From the NCBI GenBank assembly GCA_041602035.1, contig JBFIHA010000015.1, forward strand, positions 1 through 64,000: a DNA stretch of 64,000 nt, written 5' to 3'. Both the position numbers and the translations under genes were made by a program. This DNA is from JAOTVV01 sp041602035. GTDB lineage: Bacteria > Gemmatimonadota > Gemmatimonadetes > Gemmatimonadales > GWC2-71-9. The notes under the pieces were generated by a model. The model was not told the DNA's origin. It saw only the letters and a program-made list of their open reading frames with translations, and ran no database searches. Positions 23,286 through 32,324 of this stretch are shown piece by piece (position 1 is the first letter of the stretch; every line of letters starts with the position of its first letter).

Positions 23286-24937
23286 CAGATCGCCAACTCC
23301 TTGGTCGCCCCCCGGCGCTGCAACCAGATCAGGAACAAGGTCTTGGTCACGAAGATCGCGGTGATCAAGGACGCGATGATGCCCACGAGGAGTGTCACCG
23401 CGAAGCCCCTGACCGGGCCGGTGCCGAACTGGAACAGGAACGCGGCGGAGATCACGGTGGTGACGTTGGCATCGATGATCGCCGGCATCGCGTTCTGGAA
23501 TCCGGAGTCTACCGCCAGCCGCGGTGTCTTGTTCTGCTTTACCTCTTCTCGGATCCGCTCGAAAATCAGCACGTTGGCATCCACGGCCATGCCCAGCGAC
23601 AGGACGAACCCGGCCAATCCGGGCAACGTGAGCGTTGCCCCGAAGCTCGCGAGGCCTCCGACGGTGAACAAGGCGAAGAACCCGAGACCGAACACCGCGA
23701 GGAGGCCGGCAAACCGGTAGTAGCCGATCATCATGATGAGCACGAGGGCGCCGGCGACGATGCCCGCCTGGGTGCCCTGTCGGATGGAATCGCGCCCGAG
23801 GCTGGGTCCCACGGTACGTTCCTCGACGATCACGAGTGGCGCCGGAAGCGCGCCGGCCCGCAGTACCAACGCCAGGTCCTGCGCCTCTTGCAGGCTCGCA
23901 TTCCCAAGCTCGATCTGGCCGTTGCGGCCGATCTCCGACCGGAGCACCGGCGGCTGTCGGAACACGCGGCCATCCAACATGATGGCCATGTAGTCCCCTA
24001 CGTGCTGGCGGGTTTCCTGCCGGAACCGACGCCCGCCCGCCCGGGTCAGCGTGAACGTGGCGATCGATTGATTGTTGGTCTGATCGATCGTTGCCCGCGC
24101 GTCCTGAAGCTGGTCACCCGTGATGATGGCGCGCCGCTCGACCGAGTAGAGGGGGCGGTACGAACGCCCGCCGGCTGAGATTGGCTCGCTGCCCCACACC
24201 AGCTCCCGACCGCGCGGGACGAGCCGCTGCACCGCGGGGAGGTTGATGAGGCTATCCGCCCGGGGAAAATCCTCTTCGGGCACCAGGAACTCGCCCGGGA
24301 TCTGCCCCGAGAACAGCAGCGAGCTCAAGGGACCGGGCCGATCCAGGCCTGCTACCGCGGTATCCTGAGCCGCCGTGTCCGCGCCGCCAATGGTATCTGC
24401 CCCAAGTAGCTGCTCGAGCGTCGATACCTGCGCCGCGGTGTCGCGCACCGTCGAACCGGCGCGTACACCAGCATCCGTCAGCGCCCGGTCGATCGCGGGC
24501 AGCGCATCACGGAACAGGTTGTTCATGTCCGTGAGACGCCACTCCAGGAACGCCGACCGCTCGACGATCTGCTTGGCCCGTCCGGGATCGGTGATGCCGG
24601 CCAGCTCGACCACGATGCGGTCGTTTCCGACCTTCTGGATCAGCGGCTCTGCCACGCCGAACTCGTCGACCCGGGAGCGGATCACGGTGAGCGCTCGCTC
24701 CAGCGCGTCTTCGGGGTTAGCGACCGGGCCTTTGCTCTGATCCACCTCCAACGCGAGGTGGATGCCTCCCATCAGGTCCAGTCCACGCTTCAAGGGGACG
24801 CGCTTGATGGTGACGTCCCGCATGCGACCGTCGGGACTGCGCTCGCGGACGGTCACCTCCCGCGGGACGAGCGAAATGATGCTCGCCGCCACGAGAATGG
24901 CCATCACGATGAGGCGGCTACGAATCGTCGAGAACAT
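23285..24937 (-). CDS. secD: Protein translocase subunit SecD
   Basis: 550 residues: N-terminal helix (~8-24), GLDLMGGIHLALEVD, the large periplasmic P1 domain (with a family-variable insertion at ~190-260), then a C-terminal membrane region with SLGRDSIRQGTQAG, LPGLAGFVLSLGMAVDANVLIFERIREE and GPVRGFAVTLLVGI. The insertion lies between the two halves of P1. Secretion channel accessory for outer-membrane and periplasmic proteins. Confidence 0.97.
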   Translation of the reverse strand: MFSTIRSRLIVMAILVAASIISLVPREVTVRERSPDGRMRDVTIKRVPLKRGLDLMGGIHLALEVDQSKGPVANPEDALERALTVIRSRVDEFGVAEPLIQKVGNDRIVVELAGITDPGRAKQIVERSAFLEWRLTDMNNLFRDALPAIDRALTDAGVRAGSTVRDTAAQVSTLEQLLGADTIGGADTAAQDTAVAGLDRPGPLSSLLFSGQIPGEFLVPEEDFPRADSLINLPAVQRLVPRGRELVWGSEPISAGGRSYRPLYSVERRAIITGDQLQDARATIDQTNNQSIATFTLTRAGGRRFRQETRQHVGDYMAIMLDGRVFRQPPVLRSEIGRNGQIELGNASLQEAQDLALVLRAGALPAPLVIVEERTVGPSLGRDSIRQGTQAGIVAGALVLIMMIGYYRFAGLLAVFGLGFFALFTVGGLASFGATLTLPGLAGFVLSLGMAVDANVLIFERIREEVKQNKTPRLAVDSGFQNAMPAIIDANVTTVISAAFLFQFGTGPVRGFAVTLLVGIIASLITAIFVTKTLFLIWLQRRGATKELAI

Positions 24938-24961
24938 GTCGTGCTTGCCAGTGAGAAGGCG

Positions 24962-25900
24962 TTAATGACTAGTCGGGAGACCCGACCGTGTCAACGCGGC
25001 GCGGGCGGCCTCGAAGTCCTTGTCCAGCTGCCGCTTGAGTGCCGGGGCCGACGCGAAGTCCCGGACGTCCCGCAGGCGGGCGATCCACGACAGCTTGACC
25101 TGTTCGCCGTACAGGCGCACGTCGACGTCGAACACGTGGGCCTCGATGCTGCGCGTCGGATCACCGAAGGTGGGGCGCGCGCCCTGGTGCATCATGCCAC
25201 CCGAGCGGCCACCCGACCATTCCACGATGACGGCATAGACCCCATCGGGCGGCAGGAGCTTCCGCCGATCGGGGAGAGCCAGGTTGAGCGTCGGATATCC
25301 CAGCCCCCTGCCCCGCGTCGCACCGCGTACGACGGGCGCCGTGAGCGCGTACGGTCGACCCAGCTGCCGAGCGGCCGTCTCCAGGTCGCCGCCCGCCACG
25401 GCACGTCGTACGAGAGTCGAGGACACCGGTCGGCCATCGACATCCACTTCGTCAACCACGTCCACCGCAAACCCCATGGCGTTTCCGAGCTGCTGCAGCA
25501 GGGCGACGTCGCCGGCGCGCCCGCGACCGAATCCGTGATCGTGCCCGATCACCAGTTCCCGCATGTGAAAGCGATCGTACAGCAGTCGGACAAACGTCTC
25601 GGGCGGATACTGCGACAGCTCGCGGGTGAACGCCATCACCACCACCACGTCCAATTCGCATTGCGCCAAGTACTCGGTGCGCTCATCGCCCGGGGTGAGC
25701 AGCGACGGGGCCGCCGGCGGGTTCACGACCTCGAGCGGGTGCGGGTCGAACGTGACGAGCAGACTGCGGCGGTCGGCACGCCGGGCGCGCGCCGCTATCT
25801 CCCGAAGCACGGCTCGGTGGCCCAAGTGCACGCCGTCGAACGTGCCCACGGTGATGACCGTGCCCCGACCGTCATTCGGAAGCGCGCTGCCGTCAGCCAT
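24962..25900 (-). CDS. ribF: Bifunctional riboflavin kinase / FAD synthetase
   Basis: 312 residues. N-terminal FAD synthetase with GTFDGVHLGHRAVL (HxGH nucleotidyltransferase motif) and VIGHDHGFGRGR; C-terminal riboflavin kinase with GRGLGYPTLNL and DGVYAVIVEW. Makes FMN and then FAD. Overlaps the truB stop by 8 bases; truB-ribF order is widespread. The last ~60 residues include a KLSWIARLRDVRDF helix typical of RibF. Confidence 0.95.
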   Translation of the reverse strand: MADGSALPNDGRGTVITVGTFDGVHLGHRAVLREIAARARRADRRSLLVTFDPHPLEVVNPPAAPSLLTPGDERTEYLAQCELDVVVVMAFTRELSQYPPETFVRLLYDRFHMRELVIGHDHGFGRGRAGDVALLQQLGNAMGFAVDVVDEVDVDGRPVSSTLVRRAVAGGDLETAARQLGRPYALTAPVVRGATRGRGLGYPTLNLALPDRRKLLPPDGVYAVIVEWSGGRSGGMMHQGARPTFGDPTRSIEAHVFDVDVRLYGEQVKLSWIARLRDVRDFASAPALKRQLDKDFEAARAALTRSGLPTSH

Positions 25901-26753
25901 CGGTGAACACTACTCGGGGTTTGAGGCGGCCGTCCCGCACCTCGGCAACGGCGACCAGGCGACCGTCGGCAACGAGGGCGACTGGCGACGCGGTGACGGC
26001 ACCCGCCGGAAGCGGCCGTCCATGCCCCACCGCATCGCGCTCGACCGGGTCGATGTCGAACCGTGGGAGGTGGCTCACCGCCGCCAGCGGTGGCAGGGGC
26101 GTCACCCGACCGGGCCCGATCGCCTCGAGGGCCGTGGCCCGCTCGACGGAGAACGATCCCACGCCGACGCGCCGCAGCGCCTCGAGGTGCGCGCCACACT
26201 GCAGGGCCTCCCCGAGATCGCGCGCGAGCGCCCGGATATAGGTACCGCTCCCGACGTCGGCGACGAACCGCACCGCCGACCCGGCCCGCTCGACCACGGC
26301 GAATCGGGTGACCTCGACTTCGGCTGGTGCCAGTCGCACCGGTCGTCCCTGTCGCGCCAGCCGGTAGGCCCGCTCCCCACCGGTCTTTTTGGCGGAATAG
26401 GCGGGCGGGCGTTGCAGGCGGCGTCCAGTGAGCGCAGCCATCGCCTCTGCCACATCGGCGTCGAGTACGTCCTGCCAGGTCTCGGTGCTGGAGAGCACGG
26501 TCCCCGTGCCGTCGTCGGTATCGGTTCGCACGCCGAGGCGGATCACGCCCTCGTACGACTTCGGGAGCGCGGAGAGATACGGGGAGAGCCGGGTCGCCCG
26601 TCCGAGAAGCACTACGAGGAGACCGGACGCAAATGGATCCAGCGTTCCCGCGTGGCCAACCCGACTCATGTTCGTGGCGTGCCGCACGGTGTCGACCACG
26701 TCATGGGACGTCGGACCCGTGGGCTTGTCGATGAGCAGGACCCCGTCGCTCAG
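25893..26753 (-). CDS. truB: tRNA pseudouridine(55) synthase, probable CTG start
   Basis: Makes pseudouridine-55 in the T loop of tRNA. Catalytic Asp lies in VGHAGTLDPFASGLL, with AYSAKKTGGERAY, GTYIRALARDLG and a C-terminal PUA-like part. The conserved N-terminal segment LLIDKPTGPTSHDVV is encoded upstream of the first GTG (26699). In that frame the only candidate before the upstream stop is CTG at 26753, which overlaps the rbfA stop (CTGA) with GGAGG about 10 bases before. I take CTG as the start (286 residues); a rare ATT further up is the alternative. Confidence 0.85.
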   Translation of the reverse strand: MSDGVLLIDKPTGPTSHDVVDTVRHATNMSRVGHAGTLDPFASGLLVVLLGRATRLSPYLSALPKSYEGVIRLGVRTDTDDGTGTVLSSTETWQDVLDADVAEAMAALTGRRLQRPPAYSAKKTGGERAYRLARQGRPVRLAPAEVEVTRFAVVERAGSAVRFVADVGSGTYIRALARDLGEALQCGAHLEALRRVGVGSFSVERATALEAIGPGRVTPLPPLAAVSHLPRFDIDPVERDAVGHGRPLPAGAVTASPVALVADGRLVAVAEVRDGRLKPRVVFTDG

Positions 26754-27112
26754 CGGTCGCGATCCTCCGCCAGGCCATCGAGCAATTCGTCAATGCGGCG
26801 CGCGTGCTCGAGTCCCCGATCCAGTGAGAAGTGGAGCTCCGGCGTGACCCGGAGCTTCAAGGTGCCGGCCAAATGGGAGCGCAGGAACCCTTTGGCGCTG
26901 TTCAGGCCGTCCAGGGCCCGCGCCTTGTCGTCGTCCGAGCCCATGACGCTCACCTGAACGGTGGCGTGCGAGATATCGGGAGAGACGGACACGTCGGTCA
27001 CCGTAACGAACCCCACCCGAGGGTCCTTGAGTTGTCGGGAGATCGCCTCAGCCAGGCATTCTTGAACGAGAGCGCTCACGCGTTCTGGGCGGTGCCGTCC
27101 CGAGGCTTTCAT
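26750..27112 (-). CDS. rbfA: 30S ribosome-binding factor A
   Basis: 120-residue KH-fold protein that binds immature 30S subunits and helps 16S rRNA 5'-end maturation and cold adaptation. Family features: RPERVSALVQECLAEAI, DPRVGFVTVTDVSVSPDISHA, and the C-terminal LRVTPELHFSLDRGLEHARRI. Start overlaps DUF503 by 4 bases. Normal position between infB and truB. Confidence 0.95.
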   Translation of the reverse strand: MKASGRHRPERVSALVQECLAEAISRQLKDPRVGFVTVTDVSVSPDISHATVQVSVMGSDDDKARALDGLNSAKGFLRSHLAGTLKLRVTPELHFSLDRGLEHARRIDELLDGLAEDRDR

Positions 27113-27390
27113 AGGAAACTCGTCGTGGAGTCGATAATGCGGACGAGAGCCGTTTCACTCACCAGCCGATCGGCGGCGCTCAACACCTCCTGCGCGTGCC
27201 GTCGATCGGTCGACACGACGCTACAGGACAGCTCGGCCCGCTGCCACAGATCCTGATGGGCCGTTTCGGCCGCCGACACGTTGAACTTCCGGTGAAGCCG
27301 ATCCTTGAGGCTCTTGAGAACGCGGCGCTTGTCCTTGAGCGACTGGCACCCGTTGAGATGCAACTCCCAGGTCGCGATCCCGACGACCAC
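27109..27390 (-). CDS. DUF503 family protein (YlxP-like)
   Basis: 93-residue protein of the DUF503/YlxP family, usually encoded between infB and rbfA and thought to be linked to ribosome assembly. Segments LHLNGCQSLKDKRRVLKSLKDRL and FNVSAAE match. The start is GTG 27390, two bases beyond the infB stop (TGA-C-GTG). Longer readings run into infB. Confidence 0.88.
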   Translation of the reverse strand: MVVGIATWELHLNGCQSLKDKRRVLKSLKDRLHRKFNVSAAETAHQDLWQRAELSCSVVSTDRRHAQEVLSAADRLVSETALVRIIDSTTSFL

Positions 27391-27391
27391 G

Positions 27392-30049
27392 TCAGTCGTC
27401 TTTGACCGCGCCAGCCGACTCCAGGGATCGCGCCACTTCTTCGATCGAGTAGGCCTCGAGCACGTCACCGACCTTGACGTCATTGAAGTTCGCGACGCCG
27501 ATCCCGCACTCCAGCCCTTCCTTGACCTCGCGCACATCGTCCTTGAAGCGCTTCAGGCTGCCGATCGCCCCGTCGTAGACCTCGACCGCGTCGCGAATCA
27601 CGCGAATGCGCAGGTTGCGCTTGATCACCCCATGCCGCACGTAGCATCCGGCAATCGAGCCGACCCCGGAAATCTTGAAGACCTGGCGCACTTCCGCCTC
27701 GCCGAACACGGTCTCCTTCTCCTCGGGCGCCAGCATGCCCTCGAGCGCCGCGCGCACGTCTTCGACGGCCTCGTAGATGACCCGGTACGTCCGGATGTCC
27801 ACCTTCTCCCGGTCTGCCACGCTGCGCGCGTTGGCGTCGGGCCGAACGTGGAAGCCGACCACGATGGCATCCGACGCCTTCGCCAGCAGTACGTCGCTCT
27901 CCGTAATAGCGCCGACGCCGCGGTGAATCACCTCAACGCGCACCTCGTCGGTCGACTGGTCGGCGAAGGCATCGGCCAACGCCTCGGCCGGTCCACCCTG
28001 ATCGGCCTTGATGATGATCCGCAGCGATTGGACGTCGCCTTCTTCGATACGCTTCGCGAGATCCTCGAGCGACATGCCGCGCTGGCTGCGCCGGTGGGAC
28101 GCCTCGCGCTCCAGGCGCTGGCGTTTCTGTGCGATGTCCCTCGCGTCGGCCGAGTCTGGAACCGCCGAGAAACTGTCACCGGCTTGCGGGACACCATCGA
28201 ACCCCAATACCTGGACCGGGATCGATGGGCCGGCCGATTCGACCCGCTGGCCGCGTTCATCGAGCAGGGCGCGCACTCGACCGGCGAGCGCACCGCAGAT
28301 GAAGTCGCTGCCGATCGAGAGGGTGCCGGTTTGCACGAGTACCGTCGCGAGCGGTCCCTTGCCCGGGTCGAGGGAGCTCTCCACCACCGTCCCGCGGGCG
28401 AGCCGATCGGGATTGGCCTTTTTATCGAGCAGTTCGGCCTGGAGCAGGATCTTCTCTAGGAGCTCGTCGATCCCCTGCCCGGTCTTGGCGGATATCGGCT
28501 GGGCCATGACGTCGCCGCCATACTCGTCGAGAACCACCTCGTGCTTGAGCAGCGACTGTTTGACCTTTTCCACGTCGGCCGAGGGGAGGTCGATCTTGTT
28601 GATCGCGACCAACAACGGCACCCCGGCGTTCTTCGCGTGGCTGATGGCCTCGACCGTCTGAGGCATGACCTGGTCGTCGGCCGCCACCACCAGCACCACC
28701 AGGTCAGTGACCTGAGCGCCGCGGGCGCGCATGGCCGTGAACGCCTCGTGACCGGGCGTGTCGAGGAACGTGATGCCCTGCCCACCCGGAAGCTCCACGT
28801 GGTACGCCCCGATGTGCTGCGTGATACCGCCCGACTCACCAGCGATGACGTTCGTCTTGCGGAGGTGGTCGAGCAGCGACGTCTTCCCGTGGTCGACGTG
28901 GCCCATGACGGTCACGACCGGGGGCCGCGTCTGGAGATCTTCTGGCCGGTCGACTTCCTCCTCCACGGCGCTCTCGGCCGGAATGTACTCCTCTTCGCGC
29001 TCCGCCTTGAACCCGAATGCGCCGGCAATGAGATCGATCTGGTCGAAGTCCAGCCGCTGATTCACCGTGACCATCATGCCGAGCTCTTTGAAGCAGAACG
29101 TGACGACATCGGTCGGTGAGACGCTGAGCACCGACGCCAGCTCCGACACGGTGATGAACTCGTTCACGCGTACCAGTGTCTTCTCCCGCTCCCGCTCCTC
29201 GGTGCGTCGAATCTCGGCCAGCTCGCGTGCGCTGGGCTCCTCGTCGCGACGGCGAGACTTGCGCGGAGCAGAGCCCTTCAGGCTCGCAAGCGTGCGGCTG
29301 ATGTTCGCCTGCACGGCTTCCTTGTCGACGGATGAGCGGCGGCCGCCTTTCCGTCGGCGTTTCTTGTCCCGCCGCCGCTCTTCGGCAATTTCCCCCGGCG
29401 CGGCCGACGCCACGGGGCGCGGTCCAGCACTGGCGGGTCGGCTCCTGGGGGGCCGTGGTGGGCGCTCGACTCGGAGTGGGCGCTGCACTTTGCGCGGCGG
29501 GGATGGGGCCTTGGCCACGGGGGGTTCCGGGGCAGTGACCTCGGGCGCCGTGGTCTCGACGGACGGAGCCGCGACCGGAGGCTCGGTTGCCACTTCCACC
29601 GGCGCCTCGGCGTCGGGCACCGTGTCTTTGAACAGCGCCGCCGCCCGTTCCTCGATCGACGGCTTCTCTCCCGCCGCCGCCTCGTCGGCTGCCGCCGCGG
29701 CTTCGGCCTCGCGTTCGGCTTCGGCCACGACTCGGGCAGCCTCCTCTTCGGCCTCTTTCGCGGCCACCTCTGCAGCCGTTCGCCTCCGCCGCACCGGCCG
29801 TTTGGGCTGTTCTGCCTTTGCCCCCGGCTCCACCGCCGCCTTGCGCCGCCGTGTTCGCGTCTTGGTAGGCACCGCGGTCTTCTTGCGCTTCTCCCGCTCC
29901 CACCGCGTGCGCGCGCGCGCCACCTGGGCCTCCTCCAGCCCGGAGAGGTGGCTCCGCACATGGATGTCGATGTCGGCCAGCAGCTTGATCAGCTGCCCGC
30001 TTTCGATGCCGAATTCCGCCGCGAGATCGTGGATCCGCGTTTTGCCCAC
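27392..30049 (-). CDS. infB: Translation initiation factor IF-2
   Basis: 885 residues. GTPase that brings initiator tRNA to the ribosome. Architecture: IF2_N helix (residues 1-50), a long Lys/Arg/Ala/Pro-rich low-complexity region to ~270, a second IF2_N domain, then the GTPase (~380-550) with GHVDHGKTSLLDHL, DTPGHEAFTAMRARG, NKIDLPSADVEK. Beta-barrel and C-terminal domains with CYVRHGVIKRNLRIRVIRD complete it. The linker's low complexity yields long false frames on both strands. Confidence 0.97.
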   Translation of the reverse strand: MGKTRIHDLAAEFGIESGQLIKLLADIDIHVRSHLSGLEEAQVARARTRWEREKRKKTAVPTKTRTRRRKAAVEPGAKAEQPKRPVRRRRTAAEVAAKEAEEEAARVVAEAEREAEAAAAADEAAAGEKPSIEERAAALFKDTVPDAEAPVEVATEPPVAAPSVETTAPEVTAPEPPVAKAPSPPRKVQRPLRVERPPRPPRSRPASAGPRPVASAAPGEIAEERRRDKKRRRKGGRRSSVDKEAVQANISRTLASLKGSAPRKSRRRDEEPSARELAEIRRTEEREREKTLVRVNEFITVSELASVLSVSPTDVVTFCFKELGMMVTVNQRLDFDQIDLIAGAFGFKAEREEEYIPAESAVEEEVDRPEDLQTRPPVVTVMGHVDHGKTSLLDHLRKTNVIAGESGGITQHIGAYHVELPGGQGITFLDTPGHEAFTAMRARGAQVTDLVVLVVAADDQVMPQTVEAISHAKNAGVPLLVAINKIDLPSADVEKVKQSLLKHEVVLDEYGGDVMAQPISAKTGQGIDELLEKILLQAELLDKKANPDRLARGTVVESSLDPGKGPLATVLVQTGTLSIGSDFICGALAGRVRALLDERGQRVESAGPSIPVQVLGFDGVPQAGDSFSAVPDSADARDIAQKRQRLEREASHRRSQRGMSLEDLAKRIEEGDVQSLRIIIKADQGGPAEALADAFADQSTDEVRVEVIHRGVGAITESDVLLAKASDAIVVGFHVRPDANARSVADREKVDIRTYRVIYEAVEDVRAALEGMLAPEEKETVFGEAEVRQVFKISGVGSIAGCYVRHGVIKRNLRIRVIRDAVEVYDGAIGSLKRFKDDVREVKEGLECGIGVANFNDVKVGDVLEAYSIEEVARSLESAGAVKDD

Positions 30050-30372
30050 TACGTCCTCCTCGCTTCCGCCGACGACGCTGCGCCGACGATACCAGCCGCC
30101 AACTGCGCGTCACGCACACCCACAGCCTGGACCGCGTCTCGCCCAAGCCGGCGCCCCAACTCCTGCGCTTCGGGTCCCGAGAGCGTCGGGACGCCCGTGG
30201 ACTCGGCCAGCTGCACCACCTTCTGCACCGTTCGCGGACTCACGTCCGCCGCCACAATCACGAGCCTGACCTCTCCCCGCTGCAGCGCGGCCCTCACCCC
30301 ACTCGTCCCGACGATCACACTGCCCGCGCGGAGCCCCAGCCCGAGCATCCCCAACTGACTGGCGGACATCAC
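30049..30372 (-). CDS. L7Ae/L30e-family RNA-binding protein (YlxQ-like)
   Basis: 107-residue protein of the ribosomal L7Ae/L30e/Gadd45 fold. It has a LGLRAGSVIVGTSGVRAAL start, RLVIVAADVSPRTVQKVVQLAE and the C-terminal VGVRDAQLAAGIV. It occupies the usual YlxQ place between nusA and infB; the YlxR gene often found just before it is absent. Start is GTG 30372 or ATG 30369 (TGATG with the nusA stop). Confidence 0.88.
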   Translation of the reverse strand: MMSASQLGMLGLGLRAGSVIVGTSGVRAALQRGEVRLVIVAADVSPRTVQKVVQLAESTGVPTLSGPEAQELGRRLGRDAVQAVGVRDAQLAAGIVGAASSAEARRT

Positions 30373-31721
30373 GCCGATGGGGTTGCCTCCCCCGTGCTCT
30401 CCATCTCGGGAGTGGCCTCCGCGTCGGTGTTCTCCTCCGTCAACTCGCTCAGAAATGCCATGAGGGCATCGGCCTGCTCCGACGTGATGCCCTGGATCTT
30501 CAAGACGTCGTCCCGCTCGAGATCGAGGATGTCCCGCAGCGTTTGCATGCCCGTTGCCTCGAGCGCCTGCACGAGATCCTGTGGCAGACCCTTGAGCTCG
30601 TTCAAATAGACATCGGCCACCAGCTCATCTTCGGGGGGAAGCGGGGCAAACAGCGGCCCCTCGCCCCCGCGCTCCAGCCATTCACGGCTCGAGTAGAGAT
30701 CGATCTTCCAACCCGTCAGCTCCGAAGCGAGGCGCACGTTCTGCCCGTTGCGCCCGATCGCCAGCGAGAGTTGGTCCTCGTCGACGATCGCCTGCACCGT
30801 CTTGCTGTCCGCGTCGGAGAACACCCTCGACACCCTGGCCGGCGCCAGCGCGAGCTTGGCGAACCGCTCGGGATCCGGCGACCATGGTACGATATCGATC
30901 CGCTCGCCACCCAACTCGTTCACCACCGCCTGGACACGGCTTCCCTTCATGCCGACGCAGGCCCCGACCGGGTCGACCGCGTCGTCGCGACTGGACACCG
31001 CGATCTTGGTCCGACTGCCCACCTCCCGGGCCGCCGCCCGGACTTCAATGATGCCCTGCTGGATCTCTGGTACCTCGAGCTTGAACAGCGCCTGCACGAA
31101 CAAGGGGTCTGCACGGGACAAGATCAGTCGCGGTCCCTTGGGCGTTTCCTCGAGGCGCTTGAGCACCGCCCGGATCGCATCACCCTGATGAAAGTGCTCC
31201 CGCGGGTTCTGCTCCCGATAGGGGATCAAGGCCTCGGCCTCGCGGAACCGATTGAGCATGATGACGAGGCGCCCGCGCTCGATCTGCTGCACCTCTCCGG
31301 AGATCAGGTCGCCCACCCGATGCCCGAACTCATCCCGGATGCGAGTGCGCTCGCCCTCTCGAACCCGCTGTATGATCCGCTGCTTAGCTGCCTGGACCGC
31401 GAGACGCCCAAACGCCTCGAACGGCACCTCTTCTTCGAGCACGTCGCCGACCCGGAACGCCGCATCCTCCCACTGCGCCTCCTCCAGCGCGATTTGCGTC
31501 GACGGGTCTTCGACCTCTTCCACGACGGTTCGCAGGACGACCGTGCGAATGGTGCCCTTGAGGTCGTCGATCTCGATCTCCGAGCGTACCTCGGGACCGT
31601 AGCGCTTCACGAGCGCCGCGTGAATGCCGTCGCGCAGCAGGTCGGTCATCTCAACGCGATCCAGCTGCTTCAGTTCGGCCAGCTCCCGCAGCGCCTTCAG
31701 CACCTCGGCGGGACTCGTCAT
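30369..31721 (-). CDS. nusA: Transcription termination/antitermination factor NusA
   Basis: 450 residues. N-terminal RNA-polymerase-binding domain (1-125), S1 domain (GDLISGEVQQIERGRLVIML), two KH domains (DDAVDPVGACVGMKGSRVQAV, IGRNGQNVRLASELTGWKIDL) and one C-terminal helix-hairpin-helix acidic repeat. It controls pausing, termination and antitermination. Overlaps rimP by 4 bases. Confidence 0.97.
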   Translation of the reverse strand: MTSPAEVLKALRELAELKQLDRVEMTDLLRDGIHAALVKRYGPEVRSEIEIDDLKGTIRTVVLRTVVEEVEDPSTQIALEEAQWEDAAFRVGDVLEEEVPFEAFGRLAVQAAKQRIIQRVREGERTRIRDEFGHRVGDLISGEVQQIERGRLVIMLNRFREAEALIPYREQNPREHFHQGDAIRAVLKRLEETPKGPRLILSRADPLFVQALFKLEVPEIQQGIIEVRAAAREVGSRTKIAVSSRDDAVDPVGACVGMKGSRVQAVVNELGGERIDIVPWSPDPERFAKLALAPARVSRVFSDADSKTVQAIVDEDQLSLAIGRNGQNVRLASELTGWKIDLYSSREWLERGGEGPLFAPLPPEDELVADVYLNELKGLPQDLVQALEATGMQTLRDILDLERDDVLKIQGITSEQADALMAFLSELTEENTDAEATPEMESTGEATPSA

Positions 31722-32248
31722 CCGGACTCCTTGGTCGACTTTGTGCTCGTTCGTTTTGCTGCTGACCGCTCGACGGCCTTCCAGTCGACGACGAGGGTCG
31801 CGTCTCGCACCTGATCGAGCGGCACGTCCTCGACATCCCCACCTGCGGTCGGTTGTAGCACGACCACGTCCGCGTCGGCGTGCACGCCGTGGATCACGGC
31901 CCGGAACCGGCCTCGGCCCTCGATCCGCACGTTCACCTCCCGCCCGCGAAACCGTTCCCAGTGTTCTCGCCAGCGCACGGGCCGCTCGATGCCGGGCGAC
32001 GACACCTCCAACACGTACCGCGCGCCCAAGATCTGGGCCTCATCGAGCCACGATTCGAGCGCGCGACTGACGGCGGCACACTCGTCGATCGTGATACCGT
32101 GCCCCGGCTCCGCATCGGGCCGATCCACCCGAACTTGGAGCCGCACACGGCTCCCGGCCCCCTGCCGGCGCAGGTCCACCACCTCAAACCCGAGGTCAGC
32201 CACCCGCCGGCGGATCTCCGCCGTGAGCTGAGTCAGTTCCCGATCCAT
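31718..32248 (-). CDS. rimP: Ribosome maturation factor RimP
   Basis: 176 residues; needed for 30S maturation. Family segments: DLGFEVVDLRRQG, GITIDECAAVSRALESWLDE, YVLEVSSPGIERPV and the C-terminal Sm-like barrel. ATG 32248 was chosen at the family's usual start (MDRELTQL); the reading upstream runs into the leader hairpin. A Lys/Thr/Ser tail is longer than average. First gene of the rimP-nusA-infB operon. Confidence 0.95.
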   Translation of the reverse strand: MDRELTQLTAEIRRRVADLGFEVVDLRRQGAGSRVRLQVRVDRPDAEPGHGITIDECAAVSRALESWLDEAQILGARYVLEVSSPGIERPVRWREHWERFRGREVNVRIEGRGRFRAVIHGVHADADVVVLQPTAGGDVEDVPLDQVRDATLVVDWKAVERSAAKRTSTKSTKESG

Positions 32249-32255
32249 GTCTGAC

Positions 32256-32280
32256 AAAAAAAAGCGCGGGCCCACCGCGC
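32256..32280 (-). terminator. Intrinsic terminator in the rimP leader, possible attenuator
   Basis: On the minus strand a GCGCGG/CCGCGC stem (32280-32275 with 32269-32264, 5-base loop) is followed at once by eight Ts (32263-32256) and then, 7 bases on, the rimP ATG. It lies downstream of a promoter at 32324-32296. It may end the murA-pgeF transcript, act as an attenuator for rimP-nusA-infB, or both. Confidence 0.75.
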
Positions 32281-32295
32281 CCGCTCCGAGAATAC

Positions 32296-32324
32296 AATCT
32301 AGCCGGTCACCCCGGCGGGTTCAA
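32296..32324 (-). promoter_or_regulatory. Candidate promoter of the rimP-nusA-infB operon
   Basis: TTGAAC at 32324-32319, 17-base spacer, TAGATT at 32301-32296 on the minus strand. It overlaps the end of pgeF. Transcription would start near 32289 and cross the leader terminator before rimP. Confidence 0.5.

Noticed and set aside
21858..23720. 620-codon plus-strand open frame
   Set aside because: Antisense of tatD, secF and part of secD; those genes are unambiguous.
29278..29961. Extra Arg-rich genes within infB
   Set aside because: They are other frames of the low-complexity linker of IF-2.
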